From NCBI RefSeq assembly GCF_014656055.1, contig NZ_BNBR01000005.1, forward strand, positions 700,916 to 764,915: a stretch of 64,000 nucleotides of DNA, written 5' to 3'. Origin of the DNA: Streptomyces griseosporeus (lineage in GTDB: Bacteria > Actinomycetota > Actinomycetes > Streptomycetales > Streptomycetaceae). The position numbers and the translations under genes are program-made. Positions 1 to 8,890 of the stretch are shown here, piece after piece; position 1 is the stretch's first letter; each line of letters begins with the position of its first letter. The notes under the pieces are model-generated. The model was not told where the DNA came from. It saw only the letters and a program-made list of their open reading frames with translations, and searched no databases.

Positions 1-290
1 GTGACGGAGACGTGCACGTCGGTGAGGAAGAACTGGATGTAGTCGGTGTTCGCCATGATCAGCGCGTACGACCGCAGGACCTCGCCGCGTCCGGTGAGCA
101 CCGGCCAGCCGGGGTGCACGCAGGAGACCACGCCGCTGTCGGCCGGATCGTGGTACTCCTCGTCGACGCCCAGGTCGGCCGGGGTGAGCCAGAGCCCGGA
201 CACCGCTTCGAAGTCGCCCCGCTCCAGTGCCTCGTAGAAGGCGGTGTTGGCGGCCTCGACCTGTTCGACGTCGGTGTGGGGGGCGCTCAC
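1..290 (-). CDS. NTF2/SnoaL-like protein (partial, 3' end outside window)
   Basis: The reading frame starts at a GTG whose bases overlap the stop of folP (GTGA overlap), so it is translationally coupled to that gene and lies downstream of it. The visible 96 residues begin with an acidic helix (VEQVEAANTAFYEALERGDF) followed by a tryptophan-rich segment and a GRGEVLRSYALI stretch. That is the usual start of the cone-shaped NTF2-like fold, where the GD..F turn and the later G-R-G-x-V turn are typical. A gene of this kind follows folP in many Streptomyces, ahead of folB and folK. Its substrate is unknown, and the family includes both enzymes and binding proteins. The C-terminal part is cut off by the window edge, so catalytic residues cannot be judged. 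Confidence 0.75.
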   Translation of the reverse strand, partial: MSAPHTDVEQVEAANTAFYEALERGDFEAVSGLWLTPADLGVDEEYHDPADSGVVSCVHPGWPVLTGRGEVLRSYALIMANTDYIQFFLTDVHVSV

Positions 291-1201
291 CGGGCTCCCT
301 CGGCGCCGCGCGCGGAGGCCGCGCCCAGCGCGTGGCCCGTGGCGCGCGCCTCTTCCACGGCGTGCGCGACGCGTACGGCGTCCGCGGTGGCGCGTACCTC
401 GTGTACGCGTACGGCCCACGCGCCGGCGTGCGCGGCGAGCGCGGAGACGGCGGCGGTGGCCGCGTCGCGCTCCCGCGCGGGCGGTGGGGCGCCGTCCGGG
501 CCCGCGAGGACGCGCCCGAGGAACCGCTTGCGGGAGGCGGCGACGAGCACCGGATGGCCGAGGCCGAGCAGCCGGTCGAGGTGGGCGAGGAGGGAGAGGT
601 CGTGCTCGGCGTTCTTGGAGAAGCCGAGGCCGGGGTCGACGACGATGCGGTCGGGGGCGATGCCGCCGGCGAGGACGGCCTCCACGCGCGCGTGGAGTTC
701 GTCGACGACTTCGCGGACGACGTCGTCGTAGACGCCCGCGACGTTGCCGCCTTCCAGGAAGCCGCGCCAGTGCATGACGACGAAGGGGGCGCCGGCGTCG
801 GCGACGGCGGGGACCATCCGGGCGTCGGCGAGGCCGCCGCTGACGTCGTTGACGAGGGCGGCGCCGGCCGCGAGGGACCGCTCGGCGACGGAGGCGCGCA
901 TCGTGTCGACGGAGACGACGACGCCCTCGGAGGCGAGGCCGCGGACGACGGGGATCACCCGGCGCAGCTCCTCGGCCTCGTCCACGCGGGTGGCGCCCGG
1001 CCGGGTGGACTCGCCGCCGACGTCGACCAGGTCGGCGCCCTCGGCGACCAGGTCGAGGCCGTGCTTGACGGCGGCCGTCGTGTCGAACCAGCGGCCGCCG
1101 TCGGAGAAGGAGTCCGGGGTGACGTTCACGACGCCCATGACGGCGCAGCGGTCCCATTCCGGAAGGCCCGTGACGCTCCCGCGTCCGCTGTGGATGCTCA
1201 T
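287..1201 (-). CDS. folP: Dihydropteroate synthase
   Basis: Condenses 6-hydroxymethyl-7,8-dihydropterin pyrophosphate with p-aminobenzoate to give dihydropteroate in folate synthesis; it is the sulfonamide target. The 304-residue product carries the first signature MGVVNVTPDSFSDGG near residue 22 and the second pterin-binding block DLVDVGGESTRPGA, followed by VSVDTMRA and the late VAASRKRFLG loop. All are in the order expected for a TIM barrel. The final ~20 residues are an Ala-rich tail beyond the usual length. The ATG at 1201 is the only good start. The stop overlaps the GTG of the downstream NTF2-like gene by four bases, so the two are one transcription unit, probably continuing into the rest of the folate genes outside the window. 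Confidence 0.96.
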   Translation of the reverse strand: MSIHSGRGSVTGLPEWDRCAVMGVVNVTPDSFSDGGRWFDTTAAVKHGLDLVAEGADLVDVGGESTRPGATRVDEAEELRRVIPVVRGLASEGVVVSVDTMRASVAERSLAAGAALVNDVSGGLADARMVPAVADAGAPFVVMHWRGFLEGGNVAGVYDDVVREVVDELHARVEAVLAGGIAPDRIVVDPGLGFSKNAEHDLSLLAHLDRLLGLGHPVLVAASRKRFLGRVLAGPDGAPPPARERDAATAAVSALAAHAGAWAVRVHEVRATADAVRVAHAVEEARATGHALGAASARGAEGAR

Positions 1202-1287
1202 ACGTTCAGCGTAGGCCCCCGGCCGTGGCCGTAACGCCGTACGGCCGGGGGCGGCCCGCTGTGGGGGCGGGCCGCCCCGGGGGCCGG

Positions 1288-3123
1288 TCAGGCGGCCCGC
1301 ATGTCGCGCTCGGAGACCGCGTGGGCGCAGGGGCGGGCGCTGGGCGTGCGGCGGCGCAGGAAGCGCGGCAGCGGCAGGGCGAGGTTGACGAAGCCCTCCG
1401 CCTGCATGGCGGCGAAGCCGATGCGGGGCAGGTCGGCGGAGGCCCGGTAGACCACGAAGCGCGGTTCCCAGCGGGGCTGGAACTTGGCGTTGAACTTGTA
1501 CAGGGACTCGATCTGGAACCAGCGCGAGAGGAACACGAGCAGTCCGCGCCAGGCGCGCAGCACCGGGCCGGCGCCGATCTTCTCGCCGCGGGCCAGTGCC
1601 GAGCGGAACATGGCGAAGTTCAGCGACACGCGCGTGATGGCGAATTTCGGTGCGGCCTGGAGGGCGGCGACGATCAGCAGTTCGTTCATGCCGGGGTCGG
1701 CGGCGCGGTCGCGGCGCATCAGGTCGAGCGAGACCCCGTCGGGGCCCCAGGGCACGAAGTGCAGGATGGCCTTCAGGTCGCCGTAGGGGCCGGGCTGCTC
1801 GTCGGCCTTGTGGGCGGTGGCGATGAGGCAGTCGCCGTCGGCGGGGTCGCCGATGCGGCCCAGCGCCATGGAGAACCCGCGTTCGGTGTCGGTGCCGCGC
1901 CAGTCCTCGGCGGCCCGCCGGATCCGCTCCAGCTCGGCGTCGCCGAGGTCACGGATGCGCCGTACCCGGGTTTCGTAACCGGCGCGCTCGATGCGCTTGA
2001 CCATCTGGCGCACGTTGCGCATCGCGCGGCCGGCGAGCGAGAAATCCGCGACGTCCACCACCGCCTCGTCGCCCAGTTCGAGGGCGTCGAGGCCGGTCTC
2101 CCGGGTCCACACCTCGCCGCCGGTCTCCGAGCAGCCCATCACGGCGGGCGTCCAGGAGTGGGCGCGGGCCTCGTCCATGAAGCGTTCGATGGCGCCGGGC
2201 CAGGCCTCGACGTCGCCGATGGGGTCGCCGCTGGCGAGCATCACGCCGGAGACGACGCGGTAGGTCACCGCGGCCTTGCCGCTGGGGGAGAAGACGACGG
2301 CCTTGTCGCGGCGGAGCGCGAAGTGGCCGAGGGAGTCGCGGCGGCCGTGCTTGTCCAGCAGGGCGCGCAGCCGCTGCTCGTCCTCCTCGGTGAGGCGGGC
2401 GGCGGGGTGCTCGGGCCGGAAGGCGAGGTAGATGGTGGTGACGGCGGTGAGCAGGCCGAGCGCGCCGAGGGAGAAGGCGACGGTCCAGGAGGTGTTGCCC
2501 TGGTAGTCGACGGGGCCCTCGAAGCCGAACAGGCCGTAGATCACATGGGTGATGCGGTCGGCCAGGCTCGGGTTGCCGACCATGCGGTGCGGGTGGACGC
2601 TGACGATCACCAGCCCGAGCGCGAGGGAGCCGGCGCTCATCAGCACGAAGTTGGCGAGCGCGCGCCACCGGCTGCGCGGGTCGGGCAGGGCGGAGAACTG
2701 GTCGCGGTGGATGATCAGGGGCGCGAGCAGCGCGAGGGAGATCACCACCCCGAGGAACGAGTGACGATACGTGAACTGTGCCACCGCACCCGCGGGCAGC
2801 AGTGCCACGGCGGCCCGCCAGGCGCGGCGCTTGCCGCGCTTGAGGCCGTGGGCGAGCAGAAGCAGCAGTACGCCCGCGCTCAGCGACAGCGCCGCGGCGA
2901 ACGGCCCGAAGGAGCCCGGCAGCACCTCCGCCATGGCGTGCATACGGCTGTGCCGGAAGCGCGGGAAGACGCCCGCGCCCACGTTCAGCAGGCCTACGAG
3001 TGCGCAGGCTCTGCCGACGAGGACGGGAACGGCCTCCGGGCGCGGGCCCCGGAAAAGGTGACGCACGCGGCTTGATCGGTTCGGAACCCCGCCCGACATT
3101 TCCCCATCTTCCCTGACAGACAT
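1288..3123 (-). CDS. Phosphatidylglycerol lysyltransferase-domain (MprF-like) membrane protein
   Basis: The 611-residue protein has about six hydrophobic segments in the first 235 residues. A cytoplasmic LPG_synthase_C (DUF2156) domain of the MprF family follows: two degenerate GNAT folds, with blocks such as KAVVFSPSGKAAVTYRVV, GDPIGDVEAW and GVSLDLMRRD. Family members transfer an amino acid from aminoacyl-tRNA to phosphatidylglycerol or a related lipid, lowering envelope negative charge and giving resistance to cationic peptides. The membrane part is shorter than the 14-segment MprF flippase, so a pure synthase role is more likely. The start at 3123 is the most upstream ATG; an ATG at 3099 is an alternative with a closer purine-rich stretch. 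It is divergent from an esterase-like gene with about 200 bp between. Which amino acid is transferred cannot be read from sequence. Confidence 0.85.
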   Translation of the reverse strand: MSVREDGEMSGGVPNRSSRVRHLFRGPRPEAVPVLVGRACALVGLLNVGAGVFPRFRHSRMHAMAEVLPGSFGPFAAALSLSAGVLLLLLAHGLKRGKRRAWRAAVALLPAGAVAQFTYRHSFLGVVISLALLAPLIIHRDQFSALPDPRSRWRALANFVLMSAGSLALGLVIVSVHPHRMVGNPSLADRITHVIYGLFGFEGPVDYQGNTSWTVAFSLGALGLLTAVTTIYLAFRPEHPAARLTEEDEQRLRALLDKHGRRDSLGHFALRRDKAVVFSPSGKAAVTYRVVSGVMLASGDPIGDVEAWPGAIERFMDEARAHSWTPAVMGCSETGGEVWTRETGLDALELGDEAVVDVADFSLAGRAMRNVRQMVKRIERAGYETRVRRIRDLGDAELERIRRAAEDWRGTDTERGFSMALGRIGDPADGDCLIATAHKADEQPGPYGDLKAILHFVPWGPDGVSLDLMRRDRAADPGMNELLIVAALQAAPKFAITRVSLNFAMFRSALARGEKIGAGPVLRAWRGLLVFLSRWFQIESLYKFNAKFQPRWEPRFVVYRASADLPRIGFAAMQAEGFVNLALPLPRFLRRRTPSARPCAHAVSERDMRAA

Positions 3124-3329
3124 CGCATCCCGTTAGTTCTGCGAGAGACCTTGGATCCGGTGCCCTTCCGGGCATCCGGCGACATTGCGCCCTCTAGGAC
3201 GGTGTCTCGGGGGGAGAGGTTCACTCTCCCCGTCAAAGCCGGTTCAAAGGCCGGGGAAAGTCCGGGGCAAGCCCTCGCGAAGGAGCGGGAGGCGGCCGGG
3301 TCGGGACGGAAAGCGCAGGCAGGAACCCC

Positions 3330-4448
3330 ATGGGTCTCATGAGCAATACGGTGCTGGTGCTGGCGATCTTCTTCGCCGTACTGCTGTTCTTCGGAACGGT
3401 GTGGCTGTGGCCACGCCTCGCGCGGCGCAACTGGCGTGCGGTCGGCGGGCGGGTCGGCCTGCTGCTCGCCACGCAGGTGGCGCTGTTCGCGTGCGTGGGG
3501 CTCGCCGCCAACCAGGCCTTCGGCTTCTACGCCAGCTGGGCGGACCTGTTCGGGCAGGAGACCGGGCAGGGCGTCGTCGTGGACCACACGCAGGGGCGCG
3601 GCCAGGACGGCCCGCTGCGCGTGGTCGAGACGCGGCGCGTGCCCTCCGGCAGCAAGCGGCCGGAGATCGGCGGGCAGGTGCAGAAGATCGCGATCGTGGG
3701 CCGTACGACGCACATCGCCACGCCCGCGTTCGTGTATCTGCCGCCGGAGTACTTCCAGGCGCAGTACCGCACCCGGACCTTCCCGGCGGCGGTCGTCCTC
3801 ACCGGCTACCCGGGCACCGCGGGGGCGCTCGTGGACAAGCTGAACTACCCGAGCACGGCGCGCGAGCTGGCGAGCGACGGGCGGATGCAGCCGATGATCC
3901 TGGTGATGATGCGTCCGACGGTGGCGCCGCCGCGCGACACGGAGTGCGTGGACATCCCCGGCGGGCCGCAGACGGAGTCGTTCTTCGCCAAGGACCTCCC
4001 GGAGGCGATCTCCGGCCACTACCGGGTCGGTACCAAAGCGGGCAGCTGGGGCATAATCGGCGACTCCACCGGCGGTTACTGCGCGCTGAAGATCGCCATG
4101 CACCACCCCAAGGTGTACGCGGCGGGCGTCGGTCTGTCGGCGTACTACAAGGCGCCGATCGACCCCACCACCGGTGACCTCTTCCACGGCGACAAGCTGC
4201 GCCGCAACCGCGCGGACCTGTTCTGGTACCTCAAGCACGAGCCGGCGCCGGACACCTCACTGCTCGTCACCTCCAGCAAGCAGGGCGAGCCGAACTACAA
4301 GGAGACGCTGCGGTTCATCCAGCAGGTGAAGGCGACCGACCACACGCGCGTGTCGTCGATCATCCTCGACTCGGGCGGCCACAACTTCAACACCTGGCGG
4401 CGCGAGATCCCGCCGGCGCTCCAGTGGATGAGCGGACGTCTGTCGTGA
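3330..4448 (+). CDS. Membrane-anchored alpha/beta hydrolase (esterase D / antigen 85-type)
   Basis: The 372-residue protein starts with two transmembrane helices (about residues 7-28 and 42-60). A domain of the putative-esterase family follows, related to mycolyltransferase antigen 85 and S-formylglutathione hydrolase. The nucleophile elbow is GIIGDSTGGY with Ser246, and the catalytic His is in DSGGHNFNTW near residue 354. The blocks VYLPPEYF and VVLTGYPG match the first strands and oxyanion loop. The active site would face the outside, consistent with acting on envelope esters or lipids. Its divergent partner is an MprF-like lipid aminoacyltransferase, which hints at a shared role in envelope lipids, but that is inference. 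A GGAA sequence before the ATG serves as ribosome-binding site; a second in-frame ATG lies three codons in. Confidence 0.85.
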   Translation: MGLMSNTVLVLAIFFAVLLFFGTVWLWPRLARRNWRAVGGRVGLLLATQVALFACVGLAANQAFGFYASWADLFGQETGQGVVVDHTQGRGQDGPLRVVETRRVPSGSKRPEIGGQVQKIAIVGRTTHIATPAFVYLPPEYFQAQYRTRTFPAAVVLTGYPGTAGALVDKLNYPSTARELASDGRMQPMILVMMRPTVAPPRDTECVDIPGGPQTESFFAKDLPEAISGHYRVGTKAGSWGIIGDSTGGYCALKIAMHHPKVYAAGVGLSAYYKAPIDPTTGDLFHGDKLRRNRADLFWYLKHEPAPDTSLLVTSSKQGEPNYKETLRFIQQVKATDHTRVSSIILDSGGHNFNTWRREIPPALQWMSGRLS

Positions 4449-4553
4449 GGGCACGGCGCCCTTGTTCCTGACGTCCTGTGAGGCCTTCTGCGTTGGCTGT
4501 CTTTTTACGGGGCCGGGCTCCACGATTCGCCTACGCGCGGTAAGTTTCTGGCC

Positions 4554-5729
4554 ATGCCACGTGGACGTCACCGCCATTCCCCGCCCTTGCACAGGCTGAT
4601 GCCACCTTCGGCGATCGCAGGCGTGTCACTGGTCTGCGCGTTCGGCCCCTGGGTGTTCACGGATACGACGCTGCTGCGCACCCTGGCGGCGGTCGCCGCG
4701 GCGACGGCGGTCGTCGGCGCGGCCGTCATGCGCCGCTGGGACGCGCAGGCGGGCAAGCAGGTGGCCGACCTCGCGCGCGCGCGTGCGAGTGACGAGTGGC
4801 GGCACGAGGAACGCGTCGCCGAGCTGGAGACCGACCTGGAGGAGTCGCGCGAGCTGCGCGCCAAGCTGGAGCAGCGGCTGCGCGCCAAGCGTGCCGAGCT
4901 GGCGGGCCTGCGCAACGAGCACGCGGCCCTGCTGCGCCGGTACGCCACCGCCGAGACCGAGCGGGCCAGCGCCCTGGAGGGCCGCCGGCTGCTGGAGATC
5001 GAGGCCGCGGCCCCGGTCGGCACGGCCCGGGCCCTGCCGCCGGCGCGGGTGGCGCCGGAGGTGGAGAGCGCGGCGCCCGAGGAGGCCTCCGAGACCGCCG
5101 GGGACCGGGCGGAGGAGACGCGGACGCCGGCGGTGTTCTCGCCGGAGGGCTCGAAGCTGTTCCTGCGGGCGCAGGCGGCGCTCGCCCGCTTCGACACCGA
5201 GGCCCGCGCGGAGCACCCGGACGACGCTGAGCGCACGGAGCCCGCGAAGCCCGCGGAGCGTCCCGAGGGCGGCACTGCCGCCGGGAACGCGCGGGAGGGC
5301 GAGACGCAGGAGGACGGCGCGCAGGGGAAGCCCGAGGCGGTCGACGCCCACGCGCGCGCGGCCGCCGACCCCCAGACGCCCGCCGGCGGTCCCGCCGCCC
5401 ATCAGCCGGCCGCGGGGCACTTCGCGGTGCCGACCGCGGTGGCCGTCGTACCGGCCGCCCCGCCCGCACGGCGTCCGGCGGCCGAGGGCGGGTTCGACTT
5501 CTTCGGCACGAAGAAGGCACCCACGCGTGCCGCGCTGGAGGCGGTGCAGAACGAGGACCTGGCCGACGTGGTCGGCGAGGAGGCCTTCGCCCTGCACAAG
5601 GCGGAGGCCGAGGCCGCGTTCAAGCCGGCCGACGAGGAGTCGCGCGGCGTGGGCCAGGTGATCGACCTGACGGCACATGACGAGACCGAGCAGATCGACG
5701 TGCAGGGGCTGCGCAGCGCGGTGTCCTGA
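4554..5729 (+). CDS. Conserved actinobacterial membrane protein with coiled coil, function unknown
   Basis: I do not recognise a named family. The 391-residue product has two hydrophobic segments near the N-terminus (about residues 19-35 and 40-60), then a charged, heptad-like coiled coil (about 75-155) rich in Glu, Arg, Leu and Ala. A long acidic Ala/Glu/Pro-rich region of low complexity follows. The last ~80 residues are better ordered: FDFFGTKKAPT, then an acidic tail ending in a DETEQIDVQGLR stretch. The C-terminus may be the conserved interaction segment. It stands alone between an esterase gene and the convergent PH-domain genes. A structural or scaffolding role at the membrane is possible, but nothing in the sequence proves it. 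Confidence 0.75.
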   Translation: MPRGRHRHSPPLHRLMPPSAIAGVSLVCAFGPWVFTDTTLLRTLAAVAAATAVVGAAVMRRWDAQAGKQVADLARARASDEWRHEERVAELETDLEESRELRAKLEQRLRAKRAELAGLRNEHAALLRRYATAETERASALEGRRLLEIEAAAPVGTARALPPARVAPEVESAAPEEASETAGDRAEETRTPAVFSPEGSKLFLRAQAALARFDTEARAEHPDDAERTEPAKPAERPEGGTAAGNAREGETQEDGAQGKPEAVDAHARAAADPQTPAGGPAAHQPAAGHFAVPTAVAVVPAAPPARRPAAEGGFDFFGTKKAPTRAALEAVQNEDLADVVGEEAFALHKAEAEAAFKPADEESRGVGQVIDLTAHDETEQIDVQGLRSAVS

Positions 5730-5818
5730 CGGGCGTACGGAACAGCGATCGCGGCGGGGTGCTCCGAGGGGGGCGCCCCGCCGCAGCCGTTCCCGGCCAC
5801 CCCGCACGCTCGTGGCCG

Positions 5819-7156
5819 TCAGGCCATCCACCGGTCCGGCCGCGCGTCCCTGCGCCCCGTCCGGGACCGTTCCGCCTGCCCGTGCAGCAGCTCGGCCGCC
5901 TCTCCCGCGTCCCGCAGACGCGCCGTGACGGTCCTGCCCGCCCCGGTGTCGACCCGGACGTCGGCAAGGCGCCACAGCCGCTGCCAGGGCCCCTGGGTGA
6001 GCCGTACGCTCTGCACCTTGGCGTGCGGCACGAGCGCCAGGCTGCGCCGCAGCAGCCCGTGCCGCGCCGCGAACACCGCGCCGGTGACGGCGATGCCGTA
6101 GCCGCGCCACCACACCGGCAGGCAGCGGCCCGCACGCCGGGGCGGCCGGGACAGCGACGCCGTCTCCGGCACGGTCACGCCGGGCAGCACCCGCGCGACG
6201 ACCGCCGCGGCGACCTCCCGCGGGGCGACCGGGACCAGCACCGAGTTGTCCGACCCGGCCACGTCCAGCTCGACGCGCACCCAGCCGCGCCGCCGCCACA
6301 GCAGCGGCTCGACGATCCGCACCGTCTGCGCCCGGCCCGGCGGGACCGTCTCGTGGCTGCGGTCCAGCAGCCCGTGGTCGATGCGCAGCCCGTCCGGCGA
6401 CTCGCCCACCGTCCAGTCGTACTCGCCGACGAACCGGCCCACGCTCGCCGCACCCGCCGCGCCCAGCAGCGGCAGCGCGGTCGCGAGGACCGTCCACACG
6501 CTCTCGGTGGCCAGCCACAGCACGGGCGGCACGACGAGCGCGGCGAGCAGCGAGCCCCAGGTGGCGCCCGTCAGCACGAGGGAGACGGCCAGCACACGCG
6601 GGGGCACGCGCAGCAGTTCGCGCGCCGGGGCCTCACCGACCTCGTGCGCCGTCTCGGGCGCGAAACCGGCGGCGCGCGCGAGGAGTTCCGCGCGCAGCGC
6701 ACGCGCCTCGCGCTCCCCCAGAAAGGCCAGTTCGTCCTTCTTGTCGGCACCCACGACGTCCAGCCGCAGCTTCGCCACCCCCGCCACGCGCGCGAGGAGC
6801 GGCTGGGTGACGTCGACGGCCTGGATCCGCTCAAGCCGGATGTGCGCGGTACGGCGGAACAGCAGGCCGGTACGGATGCGCAGCTCGGTGTCGGTCACCG
6901 AGAAGTGGGTGAACCACCACGTCAGGAAGCCGTACAGGGCGGCGGCCGGGACGATCACGGCGAGCGCGACCAGCAGCGTGGTCGTCGTGAGCCGGCTCAG
7001 CTGGCGCTGCGTCTGGTCCGGGTCGTGCACGGCCCAGCCCACGAGCACGGCGATCGGCGCCCATGCCCGCCGCAGGGGGGTGACCGGGTGCAGCCGCCGC
7101 TCGGGGACGGCACCGGGAAGGCGGGATACGCCGTCGTCCGCGCCCGGCGTCGTCAC
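5819..7156 (-). CDS. PH-domain membrane protein (YdbT-like, DUF304 repeats)
   Basis: The 445-residue protein contains repeated bacterial PH (bPH_2/DUF304) modules. The first is seen as the block DTELRIRTGLLFRRTAHIRLERIQAVDV just after two hydrophobic segments, a second as DGLRIDHGLLDRSHETVPPGRAQ and a third near HGLLRRSLALVPHAKVQSV. Hydrophobic pairs separate the modules, as in Bacillus YdbT. The start is the GTG at 7156, which overlaps the TGA of the upstream YdbS-like gene by four bases, so the two are coupled. In Bacillus the ydbST pair is linked to resistance to cyclic antimicrobial peptides; whether that holds here is unknown. A longer continuous frame runs upstream through nuoD2 on the other strand, but only the part after the GTG resembles the family. 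Confidence 0.87.
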   Translation of the reverse strand: MTTPGADDGVSRLPGAVPERRLHPVTPLRRAWAPIAVLVGWAVHDPDQTQRQLSRLTTTTLLVALAVIVPAAALYGFLTWWFTHFSVTDTELRIRTGLLFRRTAHIRLERIQAVDVTQPLLARVAGVAKLRLDVVGADKKDELAFLGEREARALRAELLARAAGFAPETAHEVGEAPARELLRVPPRVLAVSLVLTGATWGSLLAALVVPPVLWLATESVWTVLATALPLLGAAGAASVGRFVGEYDWTVGESPDGLRIDHGLLDRSHETVPPGRAQTVRIVEPLLWRRRGWVRVELDVAGSDNSVLVPVAPREVAAAVVARVLPGVTVPETASLSRPPRRAGRCLPVWWRGYGIAVTGAVFAARHGLLRRSLALVPHAKVQSVRLTQGPWQRLWRLADVRVDTGAGRTVTARLRDAGEAAELLHGQAERSRTGRRDARPDRWMA

Positions 7157-7692
7157 AGTCCCGCCGATCGGGCCTCGCCCAGTTCGGTGAGCCGGTCGCG
7201 CAGCCGTTCCGCCTCGGCCGGGTCCAGGCCCGGGATGGTCGCGTCGGTCGCGGCGGCGGCCGTGTGCAGCTGGACGCTGGCCAGCCCGAAGTGCCGCTCG
7301 ACCGGCCCCGAGGTGACCTCGACGAGCTGCATCCGGCCGTACGGCACGACCGTCTCCTCGCGCCACAGCACACCCCGGCTGATCAGCAGGTCGTCGGCGC
7401 GCTCGGCGTACCGCCAGGACCGCCAGTTGCGGCCGAGCAGCACCCAGCCCCACGCCGCCGCGGCGAGCGGCAGCAGCGCGAACGCCGCCCACGCGGGGCC
7501 GACGAGGAGGCCCGGCAGCAGCCCGGCGGCCAGCGCCAGCAGGCCCAGCCACACCACCAGCAGCATCCGGCGCATCCGCAGCAGCCCCGGCGGCAGCCCG
7601 GTCCACTCCGGCCCGTCCGCCGCGCCCCGCGCCACCGCTCCCGCCGCTCCCGCCGCGCCCTGTCCCACGCCCCGCGGGCTCCCCGTCTCCAT
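7153..7692 (-). CDS. PH-domain membrane protein (YdbS-like)
   Basis: A 179-residue protein with two adjacent transmembrane helices (about residues 40-75) and one C-terminal bacterial PH module with the family hallmarks: RADDLLISRGVLWREETVVPYGRMQLVEV, then HFGLASVQLHT. It is first in a two-gene unit with the YdbT-like gene, joined by a GTGA overlap. The ATG at 7692 is chosen because the residues before it are low complexity and overlap the divergent nuoD2 coding start. Family knowledge points to membrane-associated complexes of YdbS with YdbT. The intergenic space to nuoD2 is only 31 bp, so the two divergent promoters must overlap or lie inside the genes. Confidence 0.88.
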   Translation of the reverse strand: METGSPRGVGQGAAGAAGAVARGAADGPEWTGLPPGLLRMRRMLLVVWLGLLALAAGLLPGLLVGPAWAAFALLPLAAAAWGWVLLGRNWRSWRYAERADDLLISRGVLWREETVVPYGRMQLVEVTSGPVERHFGLASVQLHTAAAATDATIPGLDPAEAERLRDRLTELGEARSAGL

Positions 7693-7723
7693 ACCGCCAG
7701 CGTACGTAGGAGAGACTGTGTCC

Positions 7724-8875
7724 ATGACTCCTACGACGGAGACCATGGTCGGTATCGGCGGCGCCGCGGAGAGCACCGACATGGTGCTCAACATCGGGCC
7801 CCAGCACCCGTCCACGCACGGCGTGCTGCGGCTGAAGCTGGTCCTGGACGGCGAGCGCATCACGCGCGCGGAGCCGGTGATCGGCTATATGCACCGGGGC
7901 GCGGAGAAACTGTTCGAGGCGCGCGACTACCGGCAGATCATCGTCCTCGCCAACCGCCACGACTGGCTGTCGGCGTTCTCCAACGAGCTGGGCGTCGTCC
8001 TCGCCGTCGAGCGGATGCTCGGCATGGAGGTCCCCGGGCGCGCCGTGTGGACGCGGACCCTGCTGGCCGAGCTGAACCGGGTCCTCAACCACCTGATGTT
8101 CCTCGGCTCGTACCCGCTGGAGCTGGGCGGCATCACGCCCGTCTTCTACGCCTTCCGGGAGCGCGAGGTCCTCCAGAACGTCATGGAGGAGGTCTCCGGC
8201 GGGCGGATGCACTACATGTTCAACCGCGTCGGCGGCCTCAAGGAGGACCTGCCGGCCGGCTGGACGGCACGCGCGCGTGAGGCCGTCGCCGCCGTGCGCT
8301 CGCGCATGGACGTCTTCGACGACCTGGTGCTCGGCAACGAGATCTTCCGTGGGCGCACGCGGGGCGTGGGCGTGCTCACCCCGCAGGCCGTGCACGCCTA
8401 CGGCGTGAGCGGTCCCCTCGCGCGCGCCTCCGGCGTCGACTTCGACCTGCGCCGCGACGAGCCCTACCTCGCCTACGGCGAGCTGCAGGACGTCCTGAAG
8501 GTGGTCACCCGCGAGGAGGGCGACTGCCTCGCCCGCTTCGAGTGCCTGCTGGAGCAGACGCACAACGCCCTCGACCTCGCCGACGCCTGCCTCGACCGGC
8601 TCGCCGAGCTGCCGCCCGGGCCGATCAACCAGCGGCTGCCGAAGGTCCTGAAGGCGCCCGAGGGCCACACCTACGCGTGGACCGAGAACCCGCTCGGCAT
8701 CAACGGCTACTACCTGGTCAGCAAGGGCGAGAAGACGCCGTACCGGCTGAAGCTGCGCTCGGCGTCGTACAACAACATCCAGGCGCTGACCGAGCTGCTG
8801 CCGGGGACGCTGGTGGCGGACATGGTGGCGATCCTGGGGTCGATGTTCTTCGTGGTCGGCGACATCGACAAATAG
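7724..8875 (+). CDS. nuoD2: NADH-quinone oxidoreductase subunit D-like protein 2 (49-kDa subunit)
   Basis: A 383-residue NuoD homologue standing alone, without other nuo genes nearby. It keeps the quinone-site loop LNIGPQHPSTHG (His32 aligns with bovine NDUFS2 His59) and the HRG motif GYMHRGAEKL with Arg58. It also has the block RTRGVGVLTPQAVHAYGVSGP and the C-terminal MVAILGSMFFVVGDIDK typical of the family. The Tyr that hydrogen-bonds quinone in complex I (bovine Tyr108, Thermus Nqo4 Tyr87) aligns with Trp81 here. A purine-rich AGGAGAG sits 11 bases before the ATG and 5 bases before an in-frame GTG at 7718, so the protein may be two residues longer. Streptomyces genomes commonly carry such a second nuoD outside the main nuo operon. 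It converges with a MidA/NDUFAF7-like methyltransferase gene 15 bp away. Confidence 0.93.
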   Translation: MTPTTETMVGIGGAAESTDMVLNIGPQHPSTHGVLRLKLVLDGERITRAEPVIGYMHRGAEKLFEARDYRQIIVLANRHDWLSAFSNELGVVLAVERMLGMEVPGRAVWTRTLLAELNRVLNHLMFLGSYPLELGGITPVFYAFREREVLQNVMEEVSGGRMHYMFNRVGGLKEDLPAGWTARAREAVAAVRSRMDVFDDLVLGNEIFRGRTRGVGVLTPQAVHAYGVSGPLARASGVDFDLRRDEPYLAYGELQDVLKVVTREEGDCLARFECLLEQTHNALDLADACLDRLAELPPGPINQRLPKVLKAPEGHTYAWTENPLGINGYYLVSKGEKTPYRLKLRSASYNNIQALTELLPGTLVADMVAILGSMFFVVGDIDK

Positions 8876-8890
8876 CGCCACGTCACACCG

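Noticed and set aside
5759..7723. Apparent long fusion of an Arg/Pro-rich segment to NuoD2
   Set aside because: The frame runs through the opposite strand of the PH-domain genes; recognisable NuoD sequence begins at the ATG at 7724.
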